Of a stretch of 64,000 nucleotides of DNA, positions 8,524 through 19,233 are shown one piece after another (position 1 is the first letter of the stretch; every line of letters begins with the position of its first letter). Source of the stretch: Notospermus geniculatus (Eukaryota > Nemertea > Pilidiophora > Heteronemertea > Lineidae). Location: contig NMRB01000310.1 of the NCBI GenBank assembly GCA_002633025.1, forward strand, positions 353,373-417,372. Reading direction: 5' to 3'. Position numbers and translations under genes: made by a program. The notes under the pieces are model-generated. The model did no database searches, was not told where the DNA came from, and saw nothing but the letters and a program-made list of their open reading frames with translations.

Positions 8524-11500
8524 TCGCGACTAGGACCAAGCCGTGAAATAGAAATGCTGCTATTGACGCCAGGGGTATGAGTGATGTAACAGGAGGTGGA
8601 GTCACGCGATGCCCCTGGTGTGCCAGGATGCCTTCCTGGTGAACCGCGTGTACTTGATTTCGTTCTGAATATGCGAGTGATCATGACGTTATACAAAGAC
8701 TTCAAACAGTCCATGCAGCCTAAGTACAGTACTGGTACTATTGTAAACACTGCGAACGAATGCAAAAAAAGAAGAAGATGAAATGAGGTATAAATATTAC
8801 CCACCATTGGATGATACACTGGGTGGCACGTGGCATTATGCCATTGGTATTTACCGTTAGAAAGTTTACCACCGGTAGTAACCGTACCACCCGCGCCATC
8901 AAACATGGGTCATAACAATGCGCCCACACCGCGAATTGATAACATTTTTGTCGAAGCTGAACGTAATCACAGAAAAACACCGTCTTTAGACCCCAGTTTT
9001 TCCAGAGTGTGCGTGCTCAGCTCAACTGGGCGTACAAGCGACGGTGGTTTTGACCCCCCGCAAACGCCTCTGGGGCTGGGGGTGGTTTCAATTTAAACAT
9101 GGCGTCTCCCCATATTATCAGCGACCACATTAGCGCGCGAATTTTCCCCGATTTACCCATCTTCGGAAATACGCCCAGCACTCTCATTCAATTAAATTCA
9201 ATGATCAGAACCGATCGGATTTTCCATAAGATTGATATCTAATAGACATATCCACGCAAACATTACGTCCATTAGGGCCTAACGAAGTTTCTTTCCAGTA
9301 AAGAGCCATTAGTTGACCGACTACCAAGAAACATCGGCACTTTTTGGGGCAAGATCGCGCCGTTCAAAATCAGATATCTCCTCTTAATACGCGACAGCAG
9401 CCGAGATAACACTTGGTAATTGTCAAGACAAATTTAGTCAATATTAATTAGTCCTAGTAAACCATGATACACTTAGCGAACAATTTTAGTAATACTTTTT
9501 AAGCGCGCGATATCAGATCTCGCGTCAAGAATTCCGCTCCGGAAGTAACCGAATCGTCCCGAACACGAAAATCAATAGGAATCAAAGTGGCTGCCTCCTG
9601 TGTGGTCGATCGAAAACTGCGTAATATTTCCCCAAATTTCTTGGACTGATCACGACTGTTAAAACACAATAGGTCTTTGGAATGCTTGCTCTCCTGTCAC
9701 CTGTCAGTTCTCCGCGATTTGATTGGCGACTTGGACCCGTAAGACGATATCTAATTCGCATATGATTGGATCTTTTGCCAGATGTTTACTAATTAAGGGA
9801 ATGAGTTAACAGAAGTAATTAAAGCTGCCCGCTTTGTTTCTGGTTGGCTGTTGTGAAAGTGCAGTCTTAAATCTATGTAATGACGTGAGCAATTTGTGAG
9901 TTAATGTAACGTGTGACGAATGAATGAACGATTTGCCCAGACATTGCTAATTTCGGCCTTCCCCTATCTTCAAATAGTAAGACAAACCTTTTTTTGCGAA
10001 TGACTCGTTGTTACATAGATCAGTTCGTTATGATTGATAATAACCAGTCAGGAGGACAATACAGGCTGCAGGAAGTTCTAACAACTCGTTCCCAAGTTGA
10101 AATTTTTGGGTGGTTTTCGGCGTTGATGCACTATTGTAGACCGGGAATCCCTATTTGCTTGAAGCTGCCGATAGAGGACGCGGTGGTATGAGTTCCCGTT
10201 CTAAGAGTCGTGTGATGAGTAAGAATGACTTCCTAGAGTAGTTAGGAGTGTGCTGAACGATTGGATTGTCAGATTGAACCCTCTACAAGTAACATTGGTA
10301 TGATGGATGCCGACGTTATTTGTAGTTTTCTGGTGACTTCATGCAGTGTACAAAAATTACATTGCTTCACTCATCACAGTACATTGTACGACTGTCATTT
10401 TTACAGCTGTTGTTGGCTTCTTCGTCCCCAATTTCTGTATATTTTCCTGTAGGGTACTGGTATTGTGTACACAGTCTATCATAGTCGGCTGTGATCAAGG
10501 TGTGAAGCATGTTTGGCCAACCGTCCATGCCCAACCGGCACCCCACTTGGCGTCGGAGCGTGTCATCATTTGATGGGCCTAAAGTGTATTCATGATATTT
10601 TGATCATTAAGACCGCCACCACCTCACAGGTGGCGGTCTTCATTGGTTTTACTGAGTTTCTCTGAATGTCTGTGACCAACATTTGGTTTCCGAGCGATAA
10701 GTTAAGAAATATGCCATATATCACCTTAAGACTTACAGAGATGTCTACATCTATATAAAATAGAGCTCAAGTTCGTTAACTGGCCCAATCCGTAATCATT
10801 TGATGGGTATTTTGCGAGTTTATCGCCTAAAACACAACTCGCCGATGAGGTAATCCCCGAGCCCAATATTGAAGTTACGCAGGCTCACTCGTTTGTTGGA
10901 ATTCCCCTGCTACGTCATCGTTCCATTTGAACCCGGACTGACTCGCATGCGTTCGATCGGTAGACTGGTACCCGTCTTCTGGGCAGCTTGCACTAGTATT
11001 TTTAATGAGGACAGTGTTCGGTTTATCGATCGGGCTGACTCGAGCTCGTTTTTCGATCATGCGCAGTAGTGATACCAGTTACGGCTTCCGCTATAAGTTC
11101 CATGTGCGATATTTTTTTACCGATTAGCCTAATTGAAAATTGTCGACACTATTGCCAAGTATTCATTTTGAATCTTGAGTACGAGTTAGGTATGCATATC
11201 CGAGTTCCAATCAACAAGTTTTTACGGCACTTATCGACGCGGTATTGTTGAATAAAGACCGTTGATGGGACCGAACTTCACGGATGTCGGACATGTCGGA
11301 GGGCCGCAGCAAGCCTACGAGACGTTGACGTGTGCATGCACATAGGCCTATGTCATGACATGCATGATGAATGAATGCGTCTTCTGCGTGAGCCGCCGCC
11401 GCTTACAAAAATTAGGCCTAGGCTACATATATGCATGAGCATGGGGCCGCCGCGACAGGTGAATCACATCATGAATCGTGAATCGTCAACACCACTGTGT

Positions 11501-12246
11501 GTGTGTGCTGTGGCTGTCCACTCCATGACTCACCACACCATTGTGTCACTGTCTGCTGCAGTGCAGTGCTGGCATTGCCACTGCTGAACTGAAGTTCTGA
11601 ACTGCTGAATCCACTGACCACTACAATGAATGCTGAATTTTGAATCAGAAAAGGGGCTTGCTAGGCCAGGCCCAAATTTCGAAGGCCTGCCCTTAGCATA
11701 GGCCTTATCACGTGTGAAGCCAGCCAGGCAAGTTATGTGCTGAATTACTGATACTTATTGCCTCATACTCAAAACCATCTTCCTTTTCTCTTTACAGAAT
11801 GAAAATGACCAAAGTTTTTGGAACGAATGCACCAAATCCATCCATCTTGTTATTAAGTGTCCTATGATTTGATGATGTCAGAAAGTAATTGTCCAAAGAA
11901 GCAAGACATGACAGACTATCACAATCATACCATAATCACAGCTTCTTCCCGCAAGATGATTCTATAATTTTTCAAGTCTCTGGACACAATGAAAGGGGCC
12001 AAGGACAATGTAGGCCTATGTGATTTGCACTACCAGTACATACTGATATCATATGTATGTAGTACCACCTTCCTTGATGCTGAACAATGCAGACATCACC
12101 TTCTAACATGATTCGCAAACTAAGTTACTTGTACTTGCATTCAACATCAGACATGATGGATACAGGAGCAGCACGAGTTATGTCACAACATGTATGTTAG
12201 ATGACCTACCAGTATATTTTGTAGTTCGTTCGATTATGAACAATGA
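8524..12246. other. gene-poor stretch, CpG-richer around 9.0-9.9 kb
   Basis: No convincing exon is seen. Reading frames are short and lack family motifs. The part near 8.9-9.9 kb has more CG dinucleotides than its surroundings and could contain a promoter, but nothing ties it to a gene. The sequence TTAGCGAACAATTTTAGT near 9475 recurs near 15,140, which points to a dispersed repeat. A short perfect hairpin lies at 10,609-10,640. Confidence 0.45.
10609..10640. repeat. perfect 12-bp stem hairpin
   Basis: AAGACCGCCACC is followed after an 8-base loop by its exact complement GGTGGCGGTCTT. There is no T-run after it. The nearby phrase TCATTTGATGGG occurs on both sides (about 10,566 and 10,798), which may mark an old repeat unit. 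Confidence 0.7.
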
Positions 12247-12742
12247 AATAAAACGTGCCTTTCTGGCTTTGAATTAAATGTCGATCTTCTATTGAGCTTT
12301 CTTGTGTTACATGATCCTGTCCATAACCTCGCCCATCATCCAAGCTTTCTATATAGCCATTGGATACCAATTCTCAATCAGTACACTCTGTTGAATTCCC
12401 AATTTCCAAGGGCGGTCTTCAAATTGACTGGTAAGTCAATTTCTAGTTCAATTGTGATTTTAAAATTAGGCAAAATGTACACTCAGGCCTATTGTATTTT
12501 TTGTATTGCAACAATATAGTCACTCTGTGGCTACGTGTCCTAAATATGCTTTGTCTCCTTGCCATGTTGTGGCAGTGTATGTCTCTTCAGTGAAACTGAG
12601 ACTTCTAAATTTCTCACAATCTTTTCTTCTTTCAGGCTTGGTAAAAGTGCAAACTGCACCTGCCGCCATGTCGGATTCAGGATTTATAACTGGCACTCAC
12701 CATTATGATCCCTACAGGATACCATCGGACTACACGTATTAA
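12247..12742 (+). CDS. weak two-exon ORF, possible 3' end of a gene
   Basis: An open stretch at 12,247-12,430 ends at a strong donor (ACTG|GTAAGT). A pyrimidine-rich acceptor (CTTTTCTTCTTTCAG) ends at 12,635. Joining them keeps the frame and gives a tail reading MSDSGFITGTHHYDPYR then IPSDYTY before TAA at 12,740-12,742. The splice signals are good, but the protein has no family match that I recognise and the first part looks little like coding sequence. It could be a terminal exon pair of an unseen gene, or chance. Confidence 0.25.
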
Positions 12743-12949
12743 ACTGCAATGGAATGCAGAATGAAAGTTCTGTCATGTGTTCCATGAATTGAGCAAGACA
12801 TTTGGGTAAACTCCTATCACAACTGAATTAGTTCCATTAGTGTGGTAGGCTATGTCATGAATTTAGCTCCCGTTAGATTTTCATGTACAGATTGATTTTT
12901 CGGTTGATTCTGAATCCATTTTTTGTAAGGATTTCAAAAATGGACGGTA

Positions 12950-13325
12950 ACAAATTTTCAGACTTCATTTTAGGGGCCAAATCCAAGATGGCTGCCAATA
13001 TAGCCGCCAGGAGCTATCGGGCTCCATATCACTGCAACCAATTCAGCCAGGAGGTTGATGTTGGTGTCTAGACATAGGTTTTTGGGGTCAAGCTATCCAT
13101 TGCAGCCATTGGTTTCAATGTAAGATAGGCCCATTGCAGTGAAATCCAAGATGGCTGCCAAGGATGGCCGCTGATACCTAAATTGCCTCATAACATGGCA
13201 ACTAATTCACCTAGATGGCTGATATTAGTGTCAAAATGTAGGTTTTGGGGGTCAAGCTATCCATTCAGACTAAGAGCTACCTCCTGAAATGAGCCTATTA
13301 CAGAGAAATCCAAGATGGCGGACAG
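12950..13325. repeat. about 165-bp tandem repeat, 2-3 units
   Basis: The phrase AAATCCAAGATGGC recurs at about 12,978, 13,142 and 13,309, and GGGGTCAAGCTATCCATT twice, giving a period of roughly 165 bases with diverged copies. The motif AAGATGGC(T/C)G resembles, in reverse, the GGCCGCCATTTT motif in the 59.1-59.5 kb repeats. Confidence 0.7.
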
Positions 13326-13367
13326 TCACATGGTACCCGATGCCTAAATGGAGTTGCTGTAGATCTG

Positions 13368-13890
13368 TGCCGTGTCTCCACTTGGCCCGCGAGTCCCCGC
13401 GAACCACCGCGAGTGTCACCGCCAGTATACTCGCGGTGACTCGGCTGGTGATCGGCGGTGATTCGCGGGCCAAGTGGAGACACGGCACCGCGAAAGACCG
13501 CGAATGGAAATGCCCGCGAACACCCCGCGAGTGTTCCTGGGCATTCGCGGCCGTTTCCAACATGTTGAAAAAATCGCCGAGCAAGCGCGCCGCCCGCGAG
13601 TTGGCAGGCATACCGCGAATGACCGCGAACAGTGGAGACACCTTCCCGGGGATATCGGCGGTCAGTGGCCGCTGGCGTGGTGACCCGGATGTAGTTGATC
13701 AGAATGAGGTCGCCAGCCGGGAGCTAATAGGAGGGCAGGGAATAGCCGCAAGTACTTACCAGGTGTAGATACGTTCGCGGGTATTCGCGGTGACACCGAG
13801 AACACGGGTTATTCGTGGTGGGTCACCGCGAATAACCTGTGCTCGCGGTCCGGGGGTCCATCGGCGATGCATTCGCGGGTAGTGTAGACT
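13368..13890. repeat. GC-rich island with inverted repeats rich in CGCGAAT
   Basis: The core 13,368-13,487 is a fold-back: TGCCGTGTCTCCACTTGG at the left is mirrored by its complement ending in CACGGCA at 13,487, with looser pairing inside. The rest repeats CGCGAATG and CCGCGAA words up to TAGTGTAGACTAGGC near 13,890. Reading frames through it on both strands are by-products of the composition. It is probably a non-autonomous DNA transposon. Confidence 0.6.
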
Positions 13891-15523
13891 AGGCATTAAT
13901 TCCGTAGGTTTTTCCATTGCCTTTAAGGGGTCATGTGACCCTTTATTGATGATCTTTTTTTACAATTACCATACCTCTACCGATAGTAGCAAATGTGATG
14001 CTATAAACTGATATAAATGACATATTGGTAATTAGTTAATCACCTTACAGTATTGATAACAGGCAATAGATTAAAACTGATTTAAATGTCATCATAGGTC
14101 AAGGTCACACTTGAACGACAAGGTCAATCTCTTAGATCAAGGCCATATGTGCTAAATCGTACAGGCCCATGGGGAACGAAGAACAATGATAAAGTAAAAT
14201 AAGTGCACAATCTGCAATGTCCCTTCCCAGTGATATCTGGATCATAAATGTCTTCAGCACTTTACTCCCTACTAATGGCTGTCCCGTTTTCTGCAGGTAC
14301 GGAACCACCTGCATCTTGGCCACCACGGGTTAACATTCACACGCCTTTTATCTTCGTTCATTTTTGTAGTATTCTCGTGTCATGGTTCAGTCATTCCAAA
14401 TATTTGGTGGGATTAATGGCTTGAAAATCGGACAGCTAAGTCAGAATTAGAAGTCTAGGAATGAGTTAGTGGCTAATATTACGGAAAGAACCCGTACGTT
14501 ACCCATCACTTCCCCTAGGTTTTAGCCGCTAATTTACTCCAGACGAGTTCACGATTGAACTCTTGCATGTGGGAAGAAGTCTGTATTGCTTCTAAGGGAC
14601 TGGATCTTCAAGGTCATAATTGATAAAACGGAGACAAATTCCTGGGTGTTATGGATTTGGACAAATGCTGAAAAAGCTGAAATATCTCCACCAGTACCCA
14701 ATTTCATTTCACTAGGAATGCCTTGTCTTATCCTTTGGCCTAGTTGGGTGGATATTGGATATTCAGTACAAGCCTCAAGAGTATGTTGTTAGTCTCGGGC
14801 AGCAGGGACAAATTTCATGGTTAGCTTCCTAGATGACCACCCCAGGCATGGCAGTGCCGATTGACACCAAGCCAAGGTCCAGGCTATCTTATGGTGCACA
14901 CTACAAACACAGAGCTTGGCTGTGGGGCCAGGGACTAGCCAGCAGGCACCGACGACTTGTAACATATAATCGGCCAATAATAGTACAGTTCAAGGTGGGC
15001 TACTGCACTCTCCTAGGGCTAGGTCTAGTGCTACTACTGCAAAGTCAATTTGAGAAATGGAAACAACCGCTCCATCACAATCACAATTTCAATTTGAACC
15101 GATGCGGATGGCCCTCTTCTTTTGATTTTTGACCAAATTAGCGAACAATTTTAGTGACACCTTTGTGTGGAGGCCGTCAGATCAACAGCGCCGATTTTCG
15201 CTTTGCAGAAAAAAAACGGCCTAGAACGGTCGATTTTCAACGAAATCCGATCAAACAAAGACCGATTTAATTATTGCTAAACACTCCACCTCTCCATGTT
15301 AATTACAGTAAATTTTCCAAGGATGCTGACGAGTAAAAATGATTTTTGACGAGGCTCAAAACGGCGGGAGTTAGTATTGCAGACCACTGATAGGTGGCTA
15401 GAACCAATTAGCGAACAAATAGCTTAGGTGGATAAGGCTTTTTGTGACGCTCGCGTCGCTCCGTGACCATCGGAGTGAAACGTTCTTCGTATATTTGTAT
15501 TTTGTTTGTAAATGTACGTATAA
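13891..15523. other. gene-free stretch
   Basis: No gene is supported. AGGTCA-type half sites occur near 14,096-14,126 (AGGTCAAGGTCACAC), like those at 54.4-54.6 kb. The segment 15,130-15,420 shares TTAGCGAACAATTTTAGT with about 9475 and is probably the same dispersed repeat family. Confidence 0.45.
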
Positions 15524-16461
15524 TCAGCACCTGTGTAACATCCGTAGAAAGGCTTCTCTGAATTGCCTCCCACTGAGGAAATAAATGATAAAGTTACGGC
15601 AGTGGTTGACCACGTTAAAGAAAACAGTGATTGGTCCGATGATGTAAAGAAGAAGATAACTATTGCTCATAACGATGTTTCTGACATGTCGAAGCTCGCG
15701 AAAACGTGCTAATCCACTCAGAAATACAACCAAAGCATATGGAGCAACAAATAAAATGAACAAAACACTAACAGTCAATAACATGATTTTCATGTTGTTC
15801 AGTCGTACTGAAGAATTGTCGCCATTTTGAAATTCCCTTCGTTTAATTTTGCTTTTTGAAACTTTGTAAAGAATCAAAATATTGCAGGTTGCGATGAAAA
15901 TGAAGGGAACAAAAATGACACAACTATATTGGTTACGTACAACACCGGTAAGAAGACTCGTCCGTAGGTCTTGCGAGAGAGGCACCTTTGTACTTGATAC
16001 CCATAACCAAGACGACATCCGTAGAGAAGGTGTGAGTAAAAGGCGGCGAGTATAAATAACATACAGACAAGTGCGATGCATGTCGACTTCTTTGTACAGA
16101 TGAATCTCGCTTTCAGCGGCTATGATACAGATATCCATCTTTCAATTGTTAATAACATGACGTTCCAATGGGAAAAACTTGCCAAAAAGTATGAGGAAAA
16201 AATGAACAGTGGGCAAGCTGGAGCTGACCAGTTAGTGAAGACGGCTGAAGAGATCCATCCCCATGCCCCAAAACAGATTTGTATTGGCTCTTGGAAGAGG
16301 GATGAAGTGTCAGATATAGCGAGAGATATGAGGAGAATCCTAGTCGACACTTTGCCAATTTTGCCAACTACTAAGACGACCACAGTCAACGAATTAAAAA
16401 TTATTCCGAAAATAATTACAATCAGTAAGAAATATTTGTTGAGAATTACACAAATTTCGTC
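15524..16461 (-). pseudogene. rhodopsin-class peptide-type GPCR, broken
   Basis: The minus strand shows a seven-helix receptor. TM1 has GIIFNSLTVVVL (16,380-16,430), TM2 LLISLAISDT, TM3 ends LLTIERWISVS (an ERW in place of DRY), TM6 is MLLTVSVLFILFVAPYALVV and TM7 ends NHCRNFIIYFLSGRQFREAF, as in FMRFamide-type and other peptide receptors. A TAG stop at 16,120-16,122 lies just after ERWISVS, before PLKARF. A further one-base shift around 15,950-15,985 moves TM5-TM7 into a second frame. No start Met was found before TM1. The ends of the protein look intact, so decay seems recent, or the two breaks are assembly errors. Confidence 0.82.
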
Positions 16462-16722
16462 ATGTTGTCGATAAACTTGACATTGTTGCCCTTAACATTA
16501 AAATCATCAGGTGGCTTGGTGATATTAGAAGTGCTAGAAACAAGTATAACGTGTTATGGCCCATTAAAACTATCGATGTAAAGACGTTTGATCTTCGACA
16601 AAAAATATCTGCTGCCGCATTTATACTTCGTCTGATTGAACCATCGAAAGACCCAGTAGTCTTGAACGTTAGTTGGGGTGTTGATATTTTTGGTGACTGG
16701 GAGGGGAATGTCGATGGTCGTC

Positions 16723-16783
16723 AGCTGCCCCTGCATTCAGAGAGACTTTAGTGAAAAGTCTCTCTGAATGCAGGACAGCTGAC
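16723..16783. repeat. short inverted repeat
   Basis: CTGCATTCAGAGAGACTTT is mirrored after a very short loop by AGTCTCTCTGAATGCAG, with CAGCTG at the outer edges. The stem is about 25 bases with a small bulge. Confidence 0.75.
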
Positions 16784-16918
16784 AGGGATCTGTGGTTATA
16801 AGTATTTATTAGCAAATGCAGATTTGTAGGGAAATGGAAGGGCTGGGGAGATATCCGCCCTGCGACTAAAAGTGTTCAGCCAAAAAAATAAACAGAGAAA
16901 CAGACGCGTGACAAAAAA

Positions 16919-16988
16919 TCGCCTATCGCAAGGCTCGAATCCCGCGCCCCGGATTCATCGCCGGACGCTCTACCGATGCGCCAGCCGG
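16919..16988 (-). repeat. tRNA-like pseudogene or SINE head
   Basis: On the minus strand the A-box-like TGGCGCATCGGTAGAGCG is followed by a B-box-like GGGATTCGAGCC at tRNA spacing. The anticodon arm pairs over only 4 bases and leaves an 8-base loop, so a working tRNA is unlikely. Confidence 0.5.
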
Positions 16989-17356
16989 CCATGTCATGGC
17001 GGCGGCTGCTGAATAAATGTTTATAAATATATCCCAGCTACTCAACATATTCTATGAGGGGACCCTTTTATGATAATAGAAATGACGTCATAAATCAGAA
17101 TAATCTTACAAAAATCGCATTTTACAACATCCACAGAGCAAGTCCCCAGCAAATCTGTCAGTATGTCGCTACATATTGTACCCATCTACGTTCACAGCCA
17201 CTAAAAACGTGAACCAACCGTCCGATATATTCCATCTGAACATTAGGCGCATTTCACCTACATTTGTATGAGTCCAATTCTATTGATTGACCCGTGACAA
17301 GTCATTGGCTAGCTTCGCTGTTGGCCGCTACGCGGCGCGTTGGGCCCTTGCGTCTA

Positions 17357-17573
17357 GGGCCGATTTTATAAACGATGGCTAAGATAACCGTCGGGTTTCA
17401 TTAACCCTCAGTTGACAAACTGTTTGTTAATCGAAGTGAATTTTTGGATTTTATGAATCGTTCATAGCCAAACATTCTAAAAGTCAAAATGTTTACTTTG
17501 GTTAATTCACGGTTTGTCAGAAAGGCCGATGAAACCGAGGTTTACCTTAACAATCGTTTAAAAAATCGGCCCC
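17357..17573. mobile_element. MITE of the GGGCCG-end family
   Basis: It begins GGGCCGATTTTATAAACGAT and ends with the matching AATCGGCCCC. Inner parts also pair (GTCGGGTTTCATTAA with GATGAAACCGAGG). The ends match those of the hairpins at 24,829, 29,972, 30,735 and 59,636. At 217 bases it cannot encode a transposase. Confidence 0.65.
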
Positions 17574-18087
17574 AAGTATACTCACTGGCCATAAGTATTG
17601 CAACATAGGTTTTGTCTTAATTTCTCGGTAGTCAGTCATTAGTCTTTGATTTTCAAATGTGGATATGATACTTTGAGGTGTAATAAGCCTGTCGGTTCAA
17701 AAAGTTTTAAGGAAAAGTGAATATATCACGGGAATATCAGAATATCAAAACATCACCCATTTGATATCTTGAATATTTTGAAGTGCAAGACTACCAAATT
17801 TGTTTCAAAATGAAGACACTGGCCACTAGCCAAAAACTCAGGCGAGTGCATAGGTGTCCACAGATTTCTGACCAGGAATTATGTCACTGTCTGATCAACA
17901 TAAGGGATTACATTTGCTACTTGAAGAAAAGACGAAATTGACCAGACATTCACTTAAGGTCAGGATCAGTTCATGCAAGTGTGTTTACCATTTTGGTGAG
18001 GATACACTCAGAAATAAGACTTTTTATTTCGGGGTTAGAGGGTGAAAGGATTAATTATTTCAAAAACGCTTCGGCACGTTAGTAAAA

Positions 18088-18244
18088 CTCAAGGCGGTGA
18101 CAGACTGGTGCGTAAGGAGCGCGTCGGAAAGCATTCAACCAATCAGGGAAGCGGTAACACGGACCGAAACACCTACCGAACAATCTGATTGGCGGAACGC
18201 CTGCAGGACGCGCCGCATACGCGCCAGTCTGTCACCGGCTTGAG
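18088..18244. mobile_element. GC-rich MITE with about 38-bp inverted ends
   Basis: CTCAAGGCGGTGACAGACTG at the left is mirrored by CAGTCTGTCACCGGCTTGAG at the right, with GCGCGTC / GACGCGC inside. The 157-base unit is richer in GC than its flanks and contains CCAATCAGG. No target duplication could be assigned. Confidence 0.7.
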
Positions 18245-18957
18245 TCTGAACTTTTCATTCACTTTGACAGATCCAATTTTAACTCTCACATTCCCGTGCG
18301 CAAAGGACTTCAAATTTTCAAACTTCAAACCGTCGCTGCTCATTTAAACGTGAAATGTAAACAATGACACTGGTATCATTCCATGCAGAATCATGTCCTC
18401 TACAAAGGGATATAGCTCCCCACTATGTTTATTTTATGGTGATTTTTTCGATAGTCTAGTTTTTTCTGATACACCCTGTAGAATGGATGCCTATGAGCAG
18501 CACAATATAGTGTCCAAAGAAAAGTGACCGTTGTTGGCAATGGCCACGGTGTATGTTACCCTCAACCTTTCAACCTATTGCAATGTTGTCGTTGTGATTT
18601 TTCAAAGGGGCTGGGCAGAAATGAAGGGTTGTTACAAGTTCGGCATAACTCTGAAACTACTGTTTCGATTTACTTGAAACTTGCACAGATGATGCTTTGT
18701 ACTTCATGATTAACAATTATGATGACATAAATATAAAATGCTAACAAGTAGGTGTGATATCTGTTAATTATTTTAATTATTTTCTACAAAAAAATGGTAC
18801 TTTAGACGTCTGGTTCACATGCCCTACACTGCAAGTTGAGCTAGCTTTTACAAAGCCATTCAACCAGTGAAACTGACCACAGGCCTGGGAATTAGTGATG
18901 TCATCCAAAATGACCCAATCGAACTGTGCACTGACAGCAGAAAATGCACACTTCACA

Positions 18958-19233
18958 TCATCATCATATCATTACCGGCGTCGTAACCCTATTGGGTTTT
19001 TGCCGGAGGTATGGAGTCCACGACAGGCTACAGTCCACCTGTGTGGGGTCTTTTACTTGCCCTGGCATAGACACTCAGGTACAAGGGACCACGGCTTTTA
19101 GTCCCATCCGACGGACCCTAAATTTTGTCACAATTTTGTTTCACAATTATATGCCTTCGCCCGGAGTCGAACTCGCGCCGACCCATTGAACAGTTTGGTA
19201 GTCAAGCGCGCTAACCACTCGACCACCGGGCTT
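18958..19233 (-). mobile_element. tRNA-Ser-type SINE
   Basis: Read on the minus strand, the head has GGTGGTCGAGTGGTTAGCGC (A box) and GAGTTCGACTCC (B box). It is followed by a body with CAAGTAAAAGACCCC and ends in an ATGATGATG short-repeat tail. The order tRNA head, body and simple tail is that of a tRNA-derived SINE. Confidence 0.75.

Noticed and set aside
10609-10640. Histone-type or bacterial-type terminator hairpin
   Set aside because: There is no histone gene nearby, no histone downstream element and no T-run.
13270-13768. Long overlapping frames on both strands (123 and 159 codons)
   Set aside because: They follow the CG-rich palindromic composition, and no domain or splice context supports them.
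16919-16988. A functional tRNA gene on the minus strand
   Set aside because: The anticodon arm cannot form a 5-base stem with a 7-base loop, and the acceptor arm is unclear.
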